A stretch of DNA of 14,334 nt, taken from assembly GCA_005793285.1 (NCBI GenBank), contig SXPO01000265.1:1-14334 (forward strand). Reading direction: 5' to 3'. The stretch comes from Nitrospiraceae bacterium. Its GTDB lineage: Bacteria > Nitrospirota > Nitrospiria > Nitrospirales > Nitrospiraceae. Shown here piece by piece: positions 14,248 through 14,334 of the stretch. The position numbers and the translations under genes are program-made. Below the pieces are notes generated by a model, which was not told the origin of the DNA, searched no databases, and worked only from the letters and a program-made list of their open reading frames with translations. The first letter of the stretch is position 1, and each line of letters begins with the position of its first letter.

Positions 14248-14334
14248 ATGTCTCAGGTCACGGAACGAAAGATTGCCGTTGTAGGGCTGGGCTACGTAGG
14301 TCTCCCCATCGCTGTGGCGTTCGGAAAACGGCAG
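14248..14334 (+). CDS. UDP-sugar dehydrogenase (TviB/WbpA-like), partial
   Basis: Only the first 29 codons are present: MSQVTERKIAVVGLGYVGLP followed by IAVAFGKRQ, open to the right edge. VVGLGYVGLP is the NAD-binding Rossmann glycine motif of nucleotide-sugar dehydrogenases, and the following IAVAFGK is closer to the TviB/WbpA type (UDP-N-acetylhexosamine 6-dehydrogenase, making uronic acid precursors for capsule or O-antigen) than to UDP-glucose dehydrogenase (Ugd). The exact substrate cannot be settled from this piece. ATG 14248 has CGGAGGGG about 5 nt upstream. It is divergent from the carbamoyltransferase and suggests that a polysaccharide biosynthesis locus continues to the right. Confidence 0.9.
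   Translation, partial: MSQVTERKIAVVGLGYVGLPIAVAFGKRQ

Overview
The window holds most of a type I-E CRISPR-Cas operon, a small accessory region (a toxin-antitoxin pair and an ankyrin-repeat gene) ending at a tRNA 3' remnant, and the edge of a surface-polysaccharide or small-molecule modification locus. The host looks like a Gram-negative-type environmental bacterium of moderate GC. A Nitrospirota or deltaproteobacterial relative would fit the gene styles, but nothing in the window fixes the taxon.

Region 1 (1-7952, all minus strand): cas3 - cas8e (cse1) - cse2 - cas7e - cas5e - cas6e - cas1, the canonical I-E order. cas1 is cut by the left edge; cas2 and the CRISPR array would be expected further left and are not visible. 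Genes are tightly packed: 4-nt stop/start overlaps at cas3/cas8e, cas8e/cse2 and cse2/cas7e, a 14-nt overlap at cas5e/cas6e, and gaps of 3 nt (cas7e/cas5e) and 24 nt (cas6e/cas1). Motifs visible for the HD nuclease, the helicase, the Cas6e Tyr/His pair and the first Cas1 metal ligand are intact, so the system looks functional. Four nucleotides upstream of cas3 an 82-codon reading frame ends. It encodes only the N-terminal part of a second, different Cas3-type HD domain, a probable relic of another CRISPR locus.

Region 2 (7953-10812): a 200-bp non-coding stretch with palindromes, then a DUF1778 antitoxin / GNAT toxin pair of the TacAT/AtaRT type (minus strand) with a good sigma70-like promoter. 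Divergently, a 474-residue protein has ankyrin-like repeats and a C-terminal helix-turn-helix-like module. Downstream lie stem-loops, an AT-rich tract and a precise 28-nt tRNA 3' end (T-arm, acceptor strand, CCA), probably from tRNA-Leu. An orphan tRNA 3' end is the usual distal scar of tRNA-targeted integration. Its orientation suggests that the element lies to the left, so the accessory genes and perhaps the CRISPR-Cas operon could be island-borne.

Region 3 (10813-14334): about 300 bp with no gene I can support and a decayed low-molecular-weight tyrosine phosphatase-like frame. Then, on the minus strand, comes the three-gene module carbamoyltransferase - SxtJ-like membrane protein - DUF5989 peptide, the same set as sxtI-sxtJ-sxtK of saxitoxin clusters. 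Divergent from it, the first 29 codons of a UDP-sugar dehydrogenase (TviB/WbpA-like) run off the right edge. Together these suggest O-carbamoylation of a secreted or surface glycan.
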